This document shows, piece by piece, positions 35,372-42,452 of a stretch of DNA of 64,000 nucleotides. The notes under the pieces were generated by a model, which was given only the letters and a program-made list of their open reading frames with translations, searched no databases and was not told where the DNA came from. A program made the position numbers and the translations under genes. Source of the DNA: Imperialibacter sp. EC-SDR9 (GTDB taxonomy: Bacteria; Bacteroidota; Bacteroidia; Cytophagales; Cyclobacteriaceae); assembly GCF_902498805.1 (NCBI RefSeq), contig NZ_LR701580.1:124001-188000 (forward strand), in the 5' to 3' direction. Position 1 is the stretch's first letter. Each line of letters opens with the position of its first letter.

Positions 35372-35387
35372 GGGTGTGAAGACACCC
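35372..35387 (-). repeat. REP-like hairpin, right of RAYT gene, inverted
   Basis: GGGTGT-GAAG-ACACCC. Read on the minus strand the loop becomes CTTC and a CGTTT lies 5' of it, so this copy is inverted relative to the ones at 34762 and 35472. It is 20 bp from the RAYT start codon. Confidence 0.65.
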
Positions 35388-35471
35388 CCTTCAAACGAAA
35401 GGTGTTAAAAGGATAGTCTAGCGATAGCGAATGTGGTCGAGAACACAGCTTCTGTAGTTTAATTCGTTAGA

Positions 35472-35489
35472 GGGTGTGTCTTCACACCC
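35472..35489 (+). repeat. REP-like hairpin
   Basis: GGGTGTGTCTTCACACCC, a perfect 7-bp stem with TCTT loop, identical to the inner hairpin at 34763-34780, and preceded by CGTTAGA. Confidence 0.65.
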
Positions 35490-35512
35490 GCAACGAACGG
35501 CGAAAAAATAGG

Positions 35513-35540
35513 CGTTCCAGTGTGAGCTTCCCCACACTGG
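35513..35540 (+). repeat. REP-like hairpin with different stem
   Basis: CGTTC followed by CCAGTGTG (35517-35524) and CACACTGG (35533-35540). It shares the GTTC lead with the elements at 17231 and 52711 but has its own stem sequence. Confidence 0.55.
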
Positions 35541-35551
35541 TACTAACACAG

Positions 35552-36181
35552 CTAATTGAATTCCAATGTCATTTGACCTTTTTCATTTGAGGCGGTTGGC
35601 GCTTCATCAAAAGGTGGTTGATGTTTGGAAACTTTTTGAAATGGTGCTTTAGAAAGCACCTTATTTTTTCCTCTGCCAATGTACTTTACAAGTAAGGCAC
35701 TTTCGGCTTTGAAGTCCTGGTGATAACGATGCTGAACAAACGCATTGTATAAAGAGCCATAGATTTTGCTATCAAAATCGGCACCAATCGTCATATGCGG
35801 ATGATCGGTAAATGACATATTACTGATGTCGATGCCCATGTCTTTTGTGATGGAAACAAAGGTATCATGAAAAAGTCTGTTCCTTTCCTTCAGCATTCTT
35901 GCGTTCTCCACTTTGATAAAGAGGGTGCGACTTTGAGGGAAGTGTGAGAAGCCATTAAGTGACACATCAAATGTATCCAGATAAGTGCCGGCTTTTCTGA
36001 GGGCTTTGATCAACTGCTGTTCGTCGGCAACTTCAGCCTCAAAGGAGAAAAGTGAAATATGTGCATCCGACGTAATGAACTTGAACTTCCCGGCCCTCTG
36101 TTGAATGTATAGCTTGCACTGGTGTACATACGAAGCTACTGGCTGTGACGCAGGAAGCTGGACTTTGTAGAACATTTTCAT
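35552..36181 (-). CDS. 2H phosphoesterase superfamily protein (2'-5' RNA ligase-like)
   Basis: I start at 36181 (MKMFYKVQLPASQPVASYVH, 209 aa); an upstream in-frame ATG lies inside the palindromic control region. The two catalytic HxS/T motifs are present: HISLF at residue 41 and HPHMTIG near 145, about 100 residues apart as in 2H enzymes (ThpR and cyclic phosphodiesterases). These act on 2',3'-cyclic phosphates or 2'-5' bonds in RNA. The last 50 residues (KVSKHQPPFDEAPTASNEK) are a low-complexity tail. Upstream is a cluster of TAGTA/TACTA palindromes. Confidence 0.75.
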   Translation of the reverse strand: MKMFYKVQLPASQPVASYVHQCKLYIQQRAGKFKFITSDAHISLFSFEAEVADEQQLIKALRKAGTYLDTFDVSLNGFSHFPQSRTLFIKVENARMLKERNRLFHDTFVSITKDMGIDISNMSFTDHPHMTIGADFDSKIYGSLYNAFVQHRYHQDFKAESALLVKYIGRGKNKVLSKAPFQKVSKHQPPFDEAPTASNEKGQMTLEFN

Positions 36182-36186
36182 AGCGG

Positions 36187-36250
36187 TAGTATTTACTATC
36201 AAATTTAGTAATACTAAAATTATATGCAAAACATTTGAGTAATAATTACT
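36187..36250. promoter_or_regulatory. Three palindromic operator-like sites upstream of the 2H gene
   Basis: TAGTATTTACTA (36187-36198), TTTAGTAATACTAAA (36204-36218) and AGTAATAATTACT (36238-36250) are perfect palindromes with related AGTA/TACT halves, in an AT-rich stretch just before the start at 36181. A fourth half-site (TTAGTATTTAAG) is near 36258. They look like a multi-site operator. Confidence 0.55.
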
Positions 36251-36388
36251 ACAAAAATTAGTATTTAAGTGGTGTTGCTTAAAAAGTGCTTCAGGTGGAA
36301 GGCAAGGCAGGAGGGCTGGTTTGGAATTTCAGCAATTAGTATTTGTGGCTTAGTTGCGATTTGCCTTTTGCTATTTGTTGCTTCCCCT

Positions 36389-36721
36389 TCACCCTAGTTC
36401 TTTCATCGGATCCCAAAACACTTTTTGAAAGCCGACAATTTTATCATCTTTTACTTCGATCCCTTCTGTTTTTAGCAGGTCTTCCATTCTGGAACCTCCA
36501 AAGTGGTGTTTGCCGGAAAGTACACCCACCCGGTTCACCACCCGGTGTGCAGGCACATCATCGGGCATGCCAGCGCTGTTGACTGCCCAGCCCACCATGC
36601 GGGAGCTGCCTTTGGTGCCAAGATAGTTAGCAATGGCGCCGTAGCTGGTCACCCGGCCTTTGGGAATCAGCCTGGCTACTTCATACACATCCTGGAAAAA
36701 CGACGTCTTGTCTGCTGGCAT
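36389..36721 (-). CDS. Alkyltransferase-like protein (ATL), MGMT family without catalytic Cys
   Basis: Start chosen at 36721 (MPADKTSFFQDVYEVARLIP, 110 aa); 36769 is an alternative. The MGMT DNA-binding domain is complete: GRVTSYGAIANYLGTKGSSR with the Tyr/Arg flipping region, then VPAHRVVNRVG. In O6-alkylguanine-DNA alkyltransferases this last motif is PCHRV; here Cys is Ala, so no alkyl transfer can occur. ATL proteins of this kind bind O6-alkylguanine and hand it to nucleotide excision repair. Divergent from the SDR gene. Confidence 0.85.
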   Translation of the reverse strand: MPADKTSFFQDVYEVARLIPKGRVTSYGAIANYLGTKGSSRMVGWAVNSAGMPDDVPAHRVVNRVGVLSGKHHFGGSRMEDLLKTEGIEVKDDKIVGFQKVFWDPMKELG

Positions 36722-36782
36722 GGGAGACTCAAATATTACATCTTGCAATATCTTATTTTGACCAGGCAAAACAGAAATTGTT

Positions 36783-37466
36783 ATGCAGAAAGTTGTGCTG
36801 ATTACAGGAGCCGGGGGAAATCTTGGCGAGGCAGTTGTAAACGAGTTTTCAAGCTTAGGCTACAAGGTCGTAGGTACGGCCGTGCCGGGTCGCTTGCCAG
36901 CCGGAGCGACCAAAGCCGAGTTTGTAGAGGCCGATTTGACCAATGAGAAAGCTGCCTCAGATGCCATTGATGGAGTGGTTGCCAGGCATGGTCGCCTCGA
37001 TGCCGTGATTATGCTAGTGGGTGGCTTTGCCATGGGAAATATTGAGGATACGGGTGGTGCCGAACTCGACAAAATGCTCCATTTAAATTTTTACACGGCC
37101 TATTTCACTGCCAGACCAGCGTTTCAGGCAATGGCAAAAGCAGGCGGAGGCAGGTTGGTGTTTGTCGGGGCCAGGCCAGCCCTTCAGGCTTCTGGCGGAA
37201 AGGACACCCTGCCTTATGCGCTGTCAAAGTCATTATTGTTTAACCTGTCCGACATATTGAACGAATCGGGCAAAGGGAAGCACATTACTTCAAGCATTGT
37301 AGTGCCCAGTATCATCGATACGCCTCCCAACAGGAAGAACATGCCCGATGCCGACTTCAACAAGTGGGTGAAACCAGAAAAGATTGCCAAGACCATTGGC
37401 TTCATTTGCTCCGAGGAAGGCGACGCCTTGAGGCAGGGTGTTTATAAGATTTACGGCGATAGCTAA
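36783..37466 (+). CDS. Short-chain dehydrogenase/reductase
   Basis: A 227-aa SDR. The dinucleotide-binding motif is LITGAGGNLGEAVV (residues about 6-19), the second-strand region GTAVPGR suggests NADP preference is uncertain, and the catalytic Tyr-Lys is in LPYALSKSLLFNL near residues 149-153 with the preceding Ser in a RLVFVGARPAL segment that lacks an obvious Ser. It is slightly shorter than the usual 250 aa. Substrate unknown. It begins 61 bp from the ATL gene and precedes the YpdA-type gene by 71 bp, possibly in one transcript. Confidence 0.8.
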   Translation: MQKVVLITGAGGNLGEAVVNEFSSLGYKVVGTAVPGRLPAGATKAEFVEADLTNEKAASDAIDGVVARHGRLDAVIMLVGGFAMGNIEDTGGAELDKMLHLNFYTAYFTARPAFQAMAKAGGGRLVFVGARPALQASGGKDTLPYALSKSLLFNLSDILNESGKGKHITSSIVVPSIIDTPPNRKNMPDADFNKWVKPEKIAKTIGFICSEEGDALRQGVYKIYGDS

Positions 37467-37537
37467 TTTGAATGCTGTAGATGAAACCAGTCGGCGGATT
37501 TTGGGGTTGGCATAAGGTTAAGCTTTAAATATTACCG

Positions 37538-38506
37538 ATGTTAGACGTATTTGTGATAGGTGCGGGCCCCATTGGTCTGGCTTGTGGAATTGAGGCTCAG
37601 AAGAGAGGCTTGAGTTATGTGATTGTGGACAAGGGTTGCCTGGTCAACTCCATTTACAACTACCCGGCCAATATGACCTTCTTTTCCACTTCCGACAAGT
37701 TGGAAATAGGGGAGGTGCCGTTTATTTCTCACAACCCCAAACCTACCCGACCAGAGGCCCTGGAGTATTACCGCAGGGTGACCAGCTCCTGGAAATTGGA
37801 CGTCCGGTTGTACGAACCAGTCAATGCTGTGGAAAAGAAGGGAGACTACTTTGTCATCAGCACTTCCAAAGCCACCTTTGAGGCCCGCAATGTAATCCTG
37901 GCTACCGGTTTTTACGACTTACCCTACCTGTTGGACGTGCCAGGCGAAGACTTGCCCAAAGTGCAACATTATTATAAAGAGGCGCATCCCTATTTTGGGA
38001 TGAAGGTGCTTGTGATTGGAGCTGCCAACTCAGGCGTTGATGTGGCCCTGGAAACCTACCGGAAGGGGGCGAAAGAAGTGACGATGGTGATCCGGGACGA
38101 GGTAATTGGCGACCGTGTGAAATACTGGGTGAAACCGGACATTGAAAACCGGATCAAGGAAGGCTCCATCAAGGCCTATTTCAAGTCGCAGGTGGTGGCC
38201 ATCCGGGAAACGGAAGTTGACATCATGACGCCGGCGGGAATGAAGACGCTGGAAAACGACTTTGTGCTGGCCATGACGGGCTACCAACCCAGCTTTACCT
38301 TCCTCAAAAGCATGAACATTGAAATTGGTAAAGATGATTTTCTAACACCTGAGCACAATCCCGAGACCATGGAAACCAACGTGCCGGGCATTTACCTGGC
38401 AGGCGTTATTTGTGGGGGCCTGAAAACCAATAAATGGTTCATCGAAAACTCGAGGGTGCATGCGGAGGTGATCATGGAGGGAATTGCGAAGAAGCAGCCC
38501 GTTTGA
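37538..38506 (+). CDS. ypdA: YpdA-family flavoprotein, putative bacillithiol disulfide reductase
   Basis: A 322-aa FAD/NADPH oxidoreductase of the thioredoxin-reductase-like YpdA (Bdr) family. The FAD motif GAGPIGLACGIEAQKRG is at residues 8-24, followed by the family-typical YNYPANMTFFSTSDKLEIG. The NADPH motif is LVIGAANSGVDVALE near 158, and the C-terminal FAD contact GIYLAGVICGG near 285. There is no CxxC redox pair, as expected for YpdA. It reduces oxidised bacillithiol with NADPH. A bacillithiol transferase is encoded 0.8 kb downstream. Confidence 0.85.
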   Translation: MLDVFVIGAGPIGLACGIEAQKRGLSYVIVDKGCLVNSIYNYPANMTFFSTSDKLEIGEVPFISHNPKPTRPEALEYYRRVTSSWKLDVRLYEPVNAVEKKGDYFVISTSKATFEARNVILATGFYDLPYLLDVPGEDLPKVQHYYKEAHPYFGMKVLVIGAANSGVDVALETYRKGAKEVTMVIRDEVIGDRVKYWVKPDIENRIKEGSIKAYFKSQVVAIRETEVDIMTPAGMKTLENDFVLAMTGYQPSFTFLKSMNIEIGKDDFLTPEHNPETMETNVPGIYLAGVICGGLKTNKWFIENSRVHAEVIMEGIAKKQPV

Positions 38507-38575
38507 GGTGATAACCCTCCAGGAGGTTTTGAACCCTTCGAGGATTTGTAGCCAAGAAAGCCGGGATTGGCGTTT

Positions 38576-38953
38576 TCAGACCACTCCGAGTATTTCTTCA
38601 GTCACTGACAGTAGCTTTTTATCAAGCGTCCATAATTGATGGTTTCCTTTTAACGCAAGAGAAAGAATCACACAGTCGATCAGCCCAACTTCCTTGCTGA
38701 AGAGCTGGTAATGATTGGAAAGCTTTCCGGCCTCAATGAACAGCTCCGTTTCGTTTTCTTTCGGGAGGTTGCGCCAGTAGGTATCAACAATGCTTTTTTC
38801 ACGGTCATTTTTCACTCCCTGCCACAACTCTCCGAAAACAGGACTTGCTGCCAATACATTTCTATTTCTTAGCTCAAGCACCATTTTATCAGTGAGTTCG
38901 GGTGTTTTGCCTTTGAGAAACTCTATCCAAACTGACGTGTCGACCAGGATCAT
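38576..38953 (-). CDS. PIN-domain toxin VapC
   Basis: A 125-aa PIN-domain ribonuclease. Acidic residues of the active site: Asp in ILVDTSVWIEFLKG (residue 4), Glu in SPVFGELWQGV (about 42), Asp in VGLIDCVILSLA (about 93) and Asp in LWTLDKKL (about 110). It follows the VapB-type antitoxin gene with 2 bp between stop and start. It is inserted between the two bacillithiol-related genes on the opposite strand. VapC enzymes cut tRNA or rRNA. Confidence 0.88.
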   Translation of the reverse strand: MILVDTSVWIEFLKGKTPELTDKMVLELRNRNVLAASPVFGELWQGVKNDREKSIVDTYWRNLPKENETELFIEAGKLSNHYQLFSKEVGLIDCVILSLALKGNHQLWTLDKKLLSVTEEILGVV

Positions 38954-38955
38954 TT

Positions 38956-39174
38956 TCAGGCTGATGTTCTGTTGAGCTTTCGTGCCTTTTCAGCCGAAAA
39001 ATTGCTTTGAAAGGCCAGGGGGGCTTCAGTTACTAAATGGGTGACTTCTTCAATTTTTTTTTGTGCCACCCATTCTTTAAGGGCAATGGTGATGCTTTCG
39101 GTAATGTTTTTACCGTGACTGAACTTTTTTACCTCATCAATTAAGTCATTAGAAATCAGGGCTGTTACTTTCAT
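38956..39174 (-). CDS. VapB-type antitoxin
   Basis: A 72-aa protein starting MKVTALISNDLIDEVKKFSH. The N-terminal strand plus two helices (NITESITIALKEWVAQKK) read as a ribbon-helix-helix DNA-binding domain. The C-terminal part (APLAFQSNFSAEKARKLNRT) is the toxin-neutralising tail. A perfect 25-bp palindrome lies just upstream, where RHH dimers would repress the operon. Confidence 0.82.
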   Translation of the reverse strand: MKVTALISNDLIDEVKKFSHGKNITESITIALKEWVAQKKIEEVTHLVTEAPLAFQSNFSAEKARKLNRTSA

Positions 39175-39192
39175 TTGGTATTGCTTTATCCA

Positions 39193-39217
39193 AAAATACG
39201 ATAGTCTATCGTATTTT
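39193..39217. promoter_or_regulatory. 25-bp perfect palindrome, vapBC operator
   Basis: AAAATACGATAG (39193-39204) and CTATCGTATTTT (39206-39217) flank one central base. The site is 19 bp upstream of the antitoxin start codon, suited to VapB/VapBC autorepression. Confidence 0.75.
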
Positions 39218-39292
39218 CAAATTACAGCCACTCCTGGCTGTTCTTCGTTCCTTTCTTTTTAACTTCACCATCATTTTTTACATCGGTTCTTT

Positions 39293-39829
39293 ATGGAAAA
39301 CCTCGAAGCACTCAAATTTCCTATAGGAGATTTTGTCCCGCCAAAAGACACTTCGTCCGGCATGCGCAGCCACTGGATAGAAGACATTGCCCATTTGCCC
39401 TCGCAATTGAGGACTGCAGTCGTGGGCCTTTCTGAGGAACAGTTGGAAACTCCCTACCGCCCCGGCGGTTGGACGGTGCGGCAGGTAGTGCACCACATCC
39501 CTGATAGCCATATGAATTCGTATATGCGTTTCAGATTGGCGCTCACTGAGGACAACCCAACCATCCGACCCTACGAAGAGCAGCTATGGGCTGAGTTACC
39601 CGATGCGGCTCATGGAGAAATTGATCTTTCTCTCGATTTGTTGGAAATGCTCCACAAGCGATGGGTGGTGCTATTAAAAGCGATGTCTGAAGAAGACTAC
39701 CAGAGAACTTTTGTGCACCCTGCTTCCGGAAAGACCTCCCGGCTGGCCACTGTGCTGGCTATGTACTCCTGGCATGGTCGGCATCACCTGGCGCATATCA
39801 CGGAGCTGAAGAAGAGGATGGGGTGGTGA
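39293..39829 (+). CDS. BstA/YfiT-family bacillithiol transferase (DinB fold)
   Basis: A 178-aa DinB/YfiT-like four-helix-bundle enzyme. The opening LKFPIGDFVPPKD and the metal-binding histidines in VRQVVHHIPDSHMNSYMRFR (about residue 67) and YSWHGRHHLAHITELKKRMG (about 160) match bacillithiol S-transferases, which conjugate the thiol to electrophiles using a divalent metal. With YpdA nearby it suggests that the cell makes bacillithiol. No regulatory site is obvious other than the shared upstream space with vapBC. Confidence 0.85.
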   Translation: MENLEALKFPIGDFVPPKDTSSGMRSHWIEDIAHLPSQLRTAVVGLSEEQLETPYRPGGWTVRQVVHHIPDSHMNSYMRFRLALTEDNPTIRPYEEQLWAELPDAAHGEIDLSLDLLEMLHKRWVVLLKAMSEEDYQRTFVHPASGKTSRLATVLAMYSWHGRHHLAHITELKKRMGW

Positions 39830-39832
39830 GAT

Positions 39833-40864
39833 TTACCCAACGAGGTAATTTCGCTTGGTTTGGTATAAGATGAGATAGTCCCTTTTATTGGGCGCACTCA
39901 AAAAGGAGTTTTCTACCAGGCGGGTGACTGATTCTTGTTTTTGAATAAATGGCTCCATCAATTTGCTAATTCTCTTCTCCGTCACACCAATTCTTCTGCC
40001 AAATTCAGCAAAATCAGATTGGGATGGGTGACTGTTTTTTTTGAAGTCCTCACTCTTAAAATCGTCAGCAAAAAGCCCCCGGTCAAGTGCAAAGTCTGTA
40101 TCGTCCACATGCAACTGGGTGTTGATCAAGTCGTAGGCAGGGCTTAAGAGATAGTCCCCTCTTGATGACTCTAGCAAAGAGAAGTTTTTTAAATGAGCAT
40201 CCCCGTTAGAGAAGAGGTAGTTAAACACAACAAGTGAAAAGTACTTTTCTATCTCTACTCTCCAAGCCGGCGCATATTTACGGATAAGGGCGCCGATCTC
40301 TTCATAGCTGTAGGTGTATTTGAAATTGGCTCCAGCATTGTCCTTGGTTTTTCCAGCAAGTGTGGCAAAATCTTCTTTCCCCCACTTAATCAAATGTCTG
40401 TTGGGTTGCTTGGGATCTTCCTTGATGTCGAACCTTTTGGTGATATAGGCTGGTGTAGAGTCTCTGAAGAATATCATGGCATTTTCGGCTGTGTTTATGC
40501 CATACACCTGATGAGCTATTTGCATAGTAACATGTTCGTTGGCAGGTACCTGATCTACCTTTTTCAAATCTCTGGGTATTGGCTTGAGTATGTACGTTCC
40601 CTGCTCACCTTCTTTGGTTAGTCGCAAAATGTTCTTATCCATCAACATGCTCAACTTTTCCTGCACGCCCGAGATTGAAATTCTTTTCCGGTTGTCGATG
40701 AATTGCTCCGCCACTTCTTCACTTTGCTGTGGGGGATCATAGGGTAGAATATGGCTGACCTTTTTGCCATTAAACATCTTCCTCAGGCAACCAGGACTAT
40801 AGCTTGTGTAGCCATCTGCCAGGGTTCCCGGACAAACTTTCACCATCACACCTTCATTCTTCAT
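39833..40864 (-). CDS. HipT-like serine/threonine kinase toxin (HipA C-terminal domain)
   Basis: A 343-aa HipA-family kinase lacking the N-subdomain, which is encoded separately upstream. The glycine-rich loop is RISISGVQEKLSML with Ser63 and Ser65, the paired serines that HipT-type kinases autophosphorylate. The catalytic loop is FSNGDAHLKNFSLL near residue 220, and the metal-binding Asp is in LSPAYDLINTQ near 240. HipA kinases phosphorylate glutamyl-tRNA synthetase and HipT tryptophanyl-tRNA synthetase; the target here is unknown. The first 11 bp overlap the HipS-like gene, so the genes are coupled. Confidence 0.88.
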   Translation of the reverse strand: MKNEGVMVKVCPGTLADGYTSYSPGCLRKMFNGKKVSHILPYDPPQQSEEVAEQFIDNRKRISISGVQEKLSMLMDKNILRLTKEGEQGTYILKPIPRDLKKVDQVPANEHVTMQIAHQVYGINTAENAMIFFRDSTPAYITKRFDIKEDPKQPNRHLIKWGKEDFATLAGKTKDNAGANFKYTYSYEEIGALIRKYAPAWRVEIEKYFSLVVFNYLFSNGDAHLKNFSLLESSRGDYLLSPAYDLINTQLHVDDTDFALDRGLFADDFKSEDFKKNSHPSQSDFAEFGRRIGVTEKRISKLMEPFIQKQESVTRLVENSFLSAPNKRDYLILYQTKRNYLVG

Positions 40865-41186
40865 CGCTCAATGGTCTGGTAGTTATTGGCCCGATTGTAT
40901 CAAATTGTGCCGTGGCCATTAATAGCCCGAAACTATCTTCCGGATCGACTTTTAGACGTAGTGTTTGAAGCGTCTTGTTAACGCCCTCACTTAACATATT
41001 AAAGAAGAATGGAAACAGATAGCTGCTTCTGTATTCTCTTTGAGTTTTTGGGAGGGTGAGACTAATGGCGGGCTTGTTGATGTCAAAGAAATAGTCCTCA
41101 GTATATTGAAACACATAACTTTTTCTGTTCTCCTCGGTAAGTATACCTGCAAACTCATCGTTTCTGTATATTCGAATGCTTCTCAT
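40854..41186 (-). CDS. HipS-like protein (HipA N-terminal subdomain alone)
   Basis: A 110-aa protein equal to the N-terminal subdomain 1 of HipA: SIRIYRNDEFAGILTEENRK, YFFDINKPAISLTLPKTQRE and LFPFFFNMLSEGVNKTLQTL. In three-gene HipBST systems the equivalent HipS acts as the antitoxin of HipT. It ends in DSFGLLMATAQFDTIGPITTRPLSDEE. Order here is hipB, hipS, hipT on the minus strand with a 24-bp gap and then an 11-bp overlap. Confidence 0.85.
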   Translation of the reverse strand: MRSIRIYRNDEFAGILTEENRKSYVFQYTEDYFFDINKPAISLTLPKTQREYRSSYLFPFFFNMLSEGVNKTLQTLRLKVDPEDSFGLLMATAQFDTIGPITTRPLSDEE

Positions 41187-41210
41187 TAGTTCAAATCTGG
41201 CTTACTCAGA

Positions 41211-41423
41211 CTAAGCGAGGGGTTTCTTTACCTCTATTTTAATTTCCATTCCAAGCACCTCGGCCAACTTATTTAGGACTGCAAGAGACGGATTTCCCAG
41301 GCCTGTTTCCAGTTTATATAGCGTGTTGGTATTGATACCTGCTAATTCAGCCAAATGAGGTTGGGTAATCCCCAATTCCTTTCTTCGGCTTTTTATCGTT
41401 TCACCTATCTCGCTGGATAACAT
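41211..41423 (-). CDS. HipB-like XRE-family regulator
   Basis: I set the start at 41423 (MLSSEIGETIKSRRKELGIT, 70 aa). The 14 upstream codons would run through an operator copy. The HTH_3 domain is complete: RRKELGITQPHLAELAGINT for helices 1-3 and YKLETGLGNPSLAVLNKLAE for helices 3-4. It should repress the three-gene operon at the palindromes upstream and probably forms a complex with HipS/HipT. Confidence 0.85.
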   Translation of the reverse strand: MLSSEIGETIKSRRKELGITQPHLAELAGINTNTLYKLETGLGNPSLAVLNKLAEVLGMEIKIEVKKPLA

Positions 41424-41557
41424 TATAGTGTGATTTTTCCGTAAAGATAGGGCTGTAATGAACAAAAAACAATTTAAATCATACTATAATGTGATTTTAT
41501 AGTTTCTTAATAGCTGATGGGAAATAAAGCACCTAATAATCACAATAAAATGTGATT
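41416..41557. promoter_or_regulatory. Three HipB operator copies (TGTGATT type)
   Basis: AATCACAATAAAATGTGATT at 41538-41557 is a perfect palindrome with 7-bp arms. AATCATACTATAATGTGATT at 41477-41496 has one mismatch. A third, weaker copy at 41416-41435 ends in TATAGTGTGATT directly before the hipB start. Spacings are about 61 bp. Confidence 0.6.
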
Positions 41558-41765
41558 ATGGAGCCGATAAAGAAGAGTTTTTAAGCCTTTTCCACTTGAC
41601 TATACCTGAGCGGGTATAGTTTAGGATAGTCACGTTGAAAGTTGACCTCGAGGTGTGGTACCAATGTGTACAAGTAATTTAGCAAACTTCATCGATCAGC
41701 TTTTACCCTTTATCTCAATTCTGTTGAGTATCTTTCTCACACATTACTTCTTCAAGTATCATCCT

Positions 41766-42368
41766 ATGAAAAGACTTTCACTTTTAGCTGTACTGATCCT
41801 CCCCACGCTGCTCCTGGCGCAGCAACCCAATCAATTCCTTCTTTTCGACACAGAATTCACGTACACCAAAGAGAACGCCGACAATTCCACCCCCAGCAAA
41901 TCGCACTATTACGTAAAAGGCGATATGCTGAATGCCCAGCGGCCCACCGATTGGACTTCCCCTGTCGACTACCGCAATGGTACGGTTCATATCCGTCTGG
42001 AAGTGATGGAAAAGCCTGAAGGCGGCTTCCCCACTCAATGGACGCTTTGCTACATCCCCAACAAAGGCCAGGGCAACGGCTATGGCTGCACTAATACTGG
42101 CTTGTATACGAAGGAGGGCGTTTACGAATTGGACGTTTCCATGACTTCTTTTTGGGAAAATGAATCCATTATTTGGAGTGAAGGCATCAAACAAATGGAT
42201 CTCGTGATCAAAGACGACAGCGGGGGGCAAGGCCACGCCCACAAGCGAGCCGACCATGAACACTTTTTCCCGACTAAAGTGCGGATCACCATGGTGCAGG
42301 TAGCAGCGGGAGCGACGTATGATGCTACTATTGTGCCTGATAGGCCAGTTGACTTCCAAAACAGATAG
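41766..42368 (+). CDS. Secreted protein, unknown
   Basis: Start at 41766: MKRLSLLAVLILPTLLLAQQ is a good signal peptide (200-aa precursor); an ATG at 41655 would hide it behind 37 residues. The mature protein is beta-rich, opening PNQFLLFDTEFTYTKENADN, with a His-rich stretch GGQGHAHKRADHEHFFP near the C-terminus that could bind metal. I do not recognise the family. It is followed closely (85 bp) by the first paralogous barrel gene. Confidence 0.6.
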   Translation: MKRLSLLAVLILPTLLLAQQPNQFLLFDTEFTYTKENADNSTPSKSHYYVKGDMLNAQRPTDWTSPVDYRNGTVHIRLEVMEKPEGGFPTQWTLCYIPNKGQGNGYGCTNTGLYTKEGVYELDVSMTSFWENESIIWSEGIKQMDLVIKDDSGGQGHAHKRADHEHFFPTKVRITMVQVAAGATYDATIVPDRPVDFQNR

Positions 42369-42452
42369 CTTTCGGAAATGATTAGATTTGTGGACACGGT
42401 CAAAAGGGTGACTGCTTATAAGTGCCACTATCTGACTCAAAAAAACACAAAA

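Noticed and set aside
38510-38530. Terminator at AACCCTCCAGGAGGTTTT after the YpdA-type gene
   Set aside because: The complementary arms leave a one-base loop, too small for a hairpin, and no T run of useful length follows.
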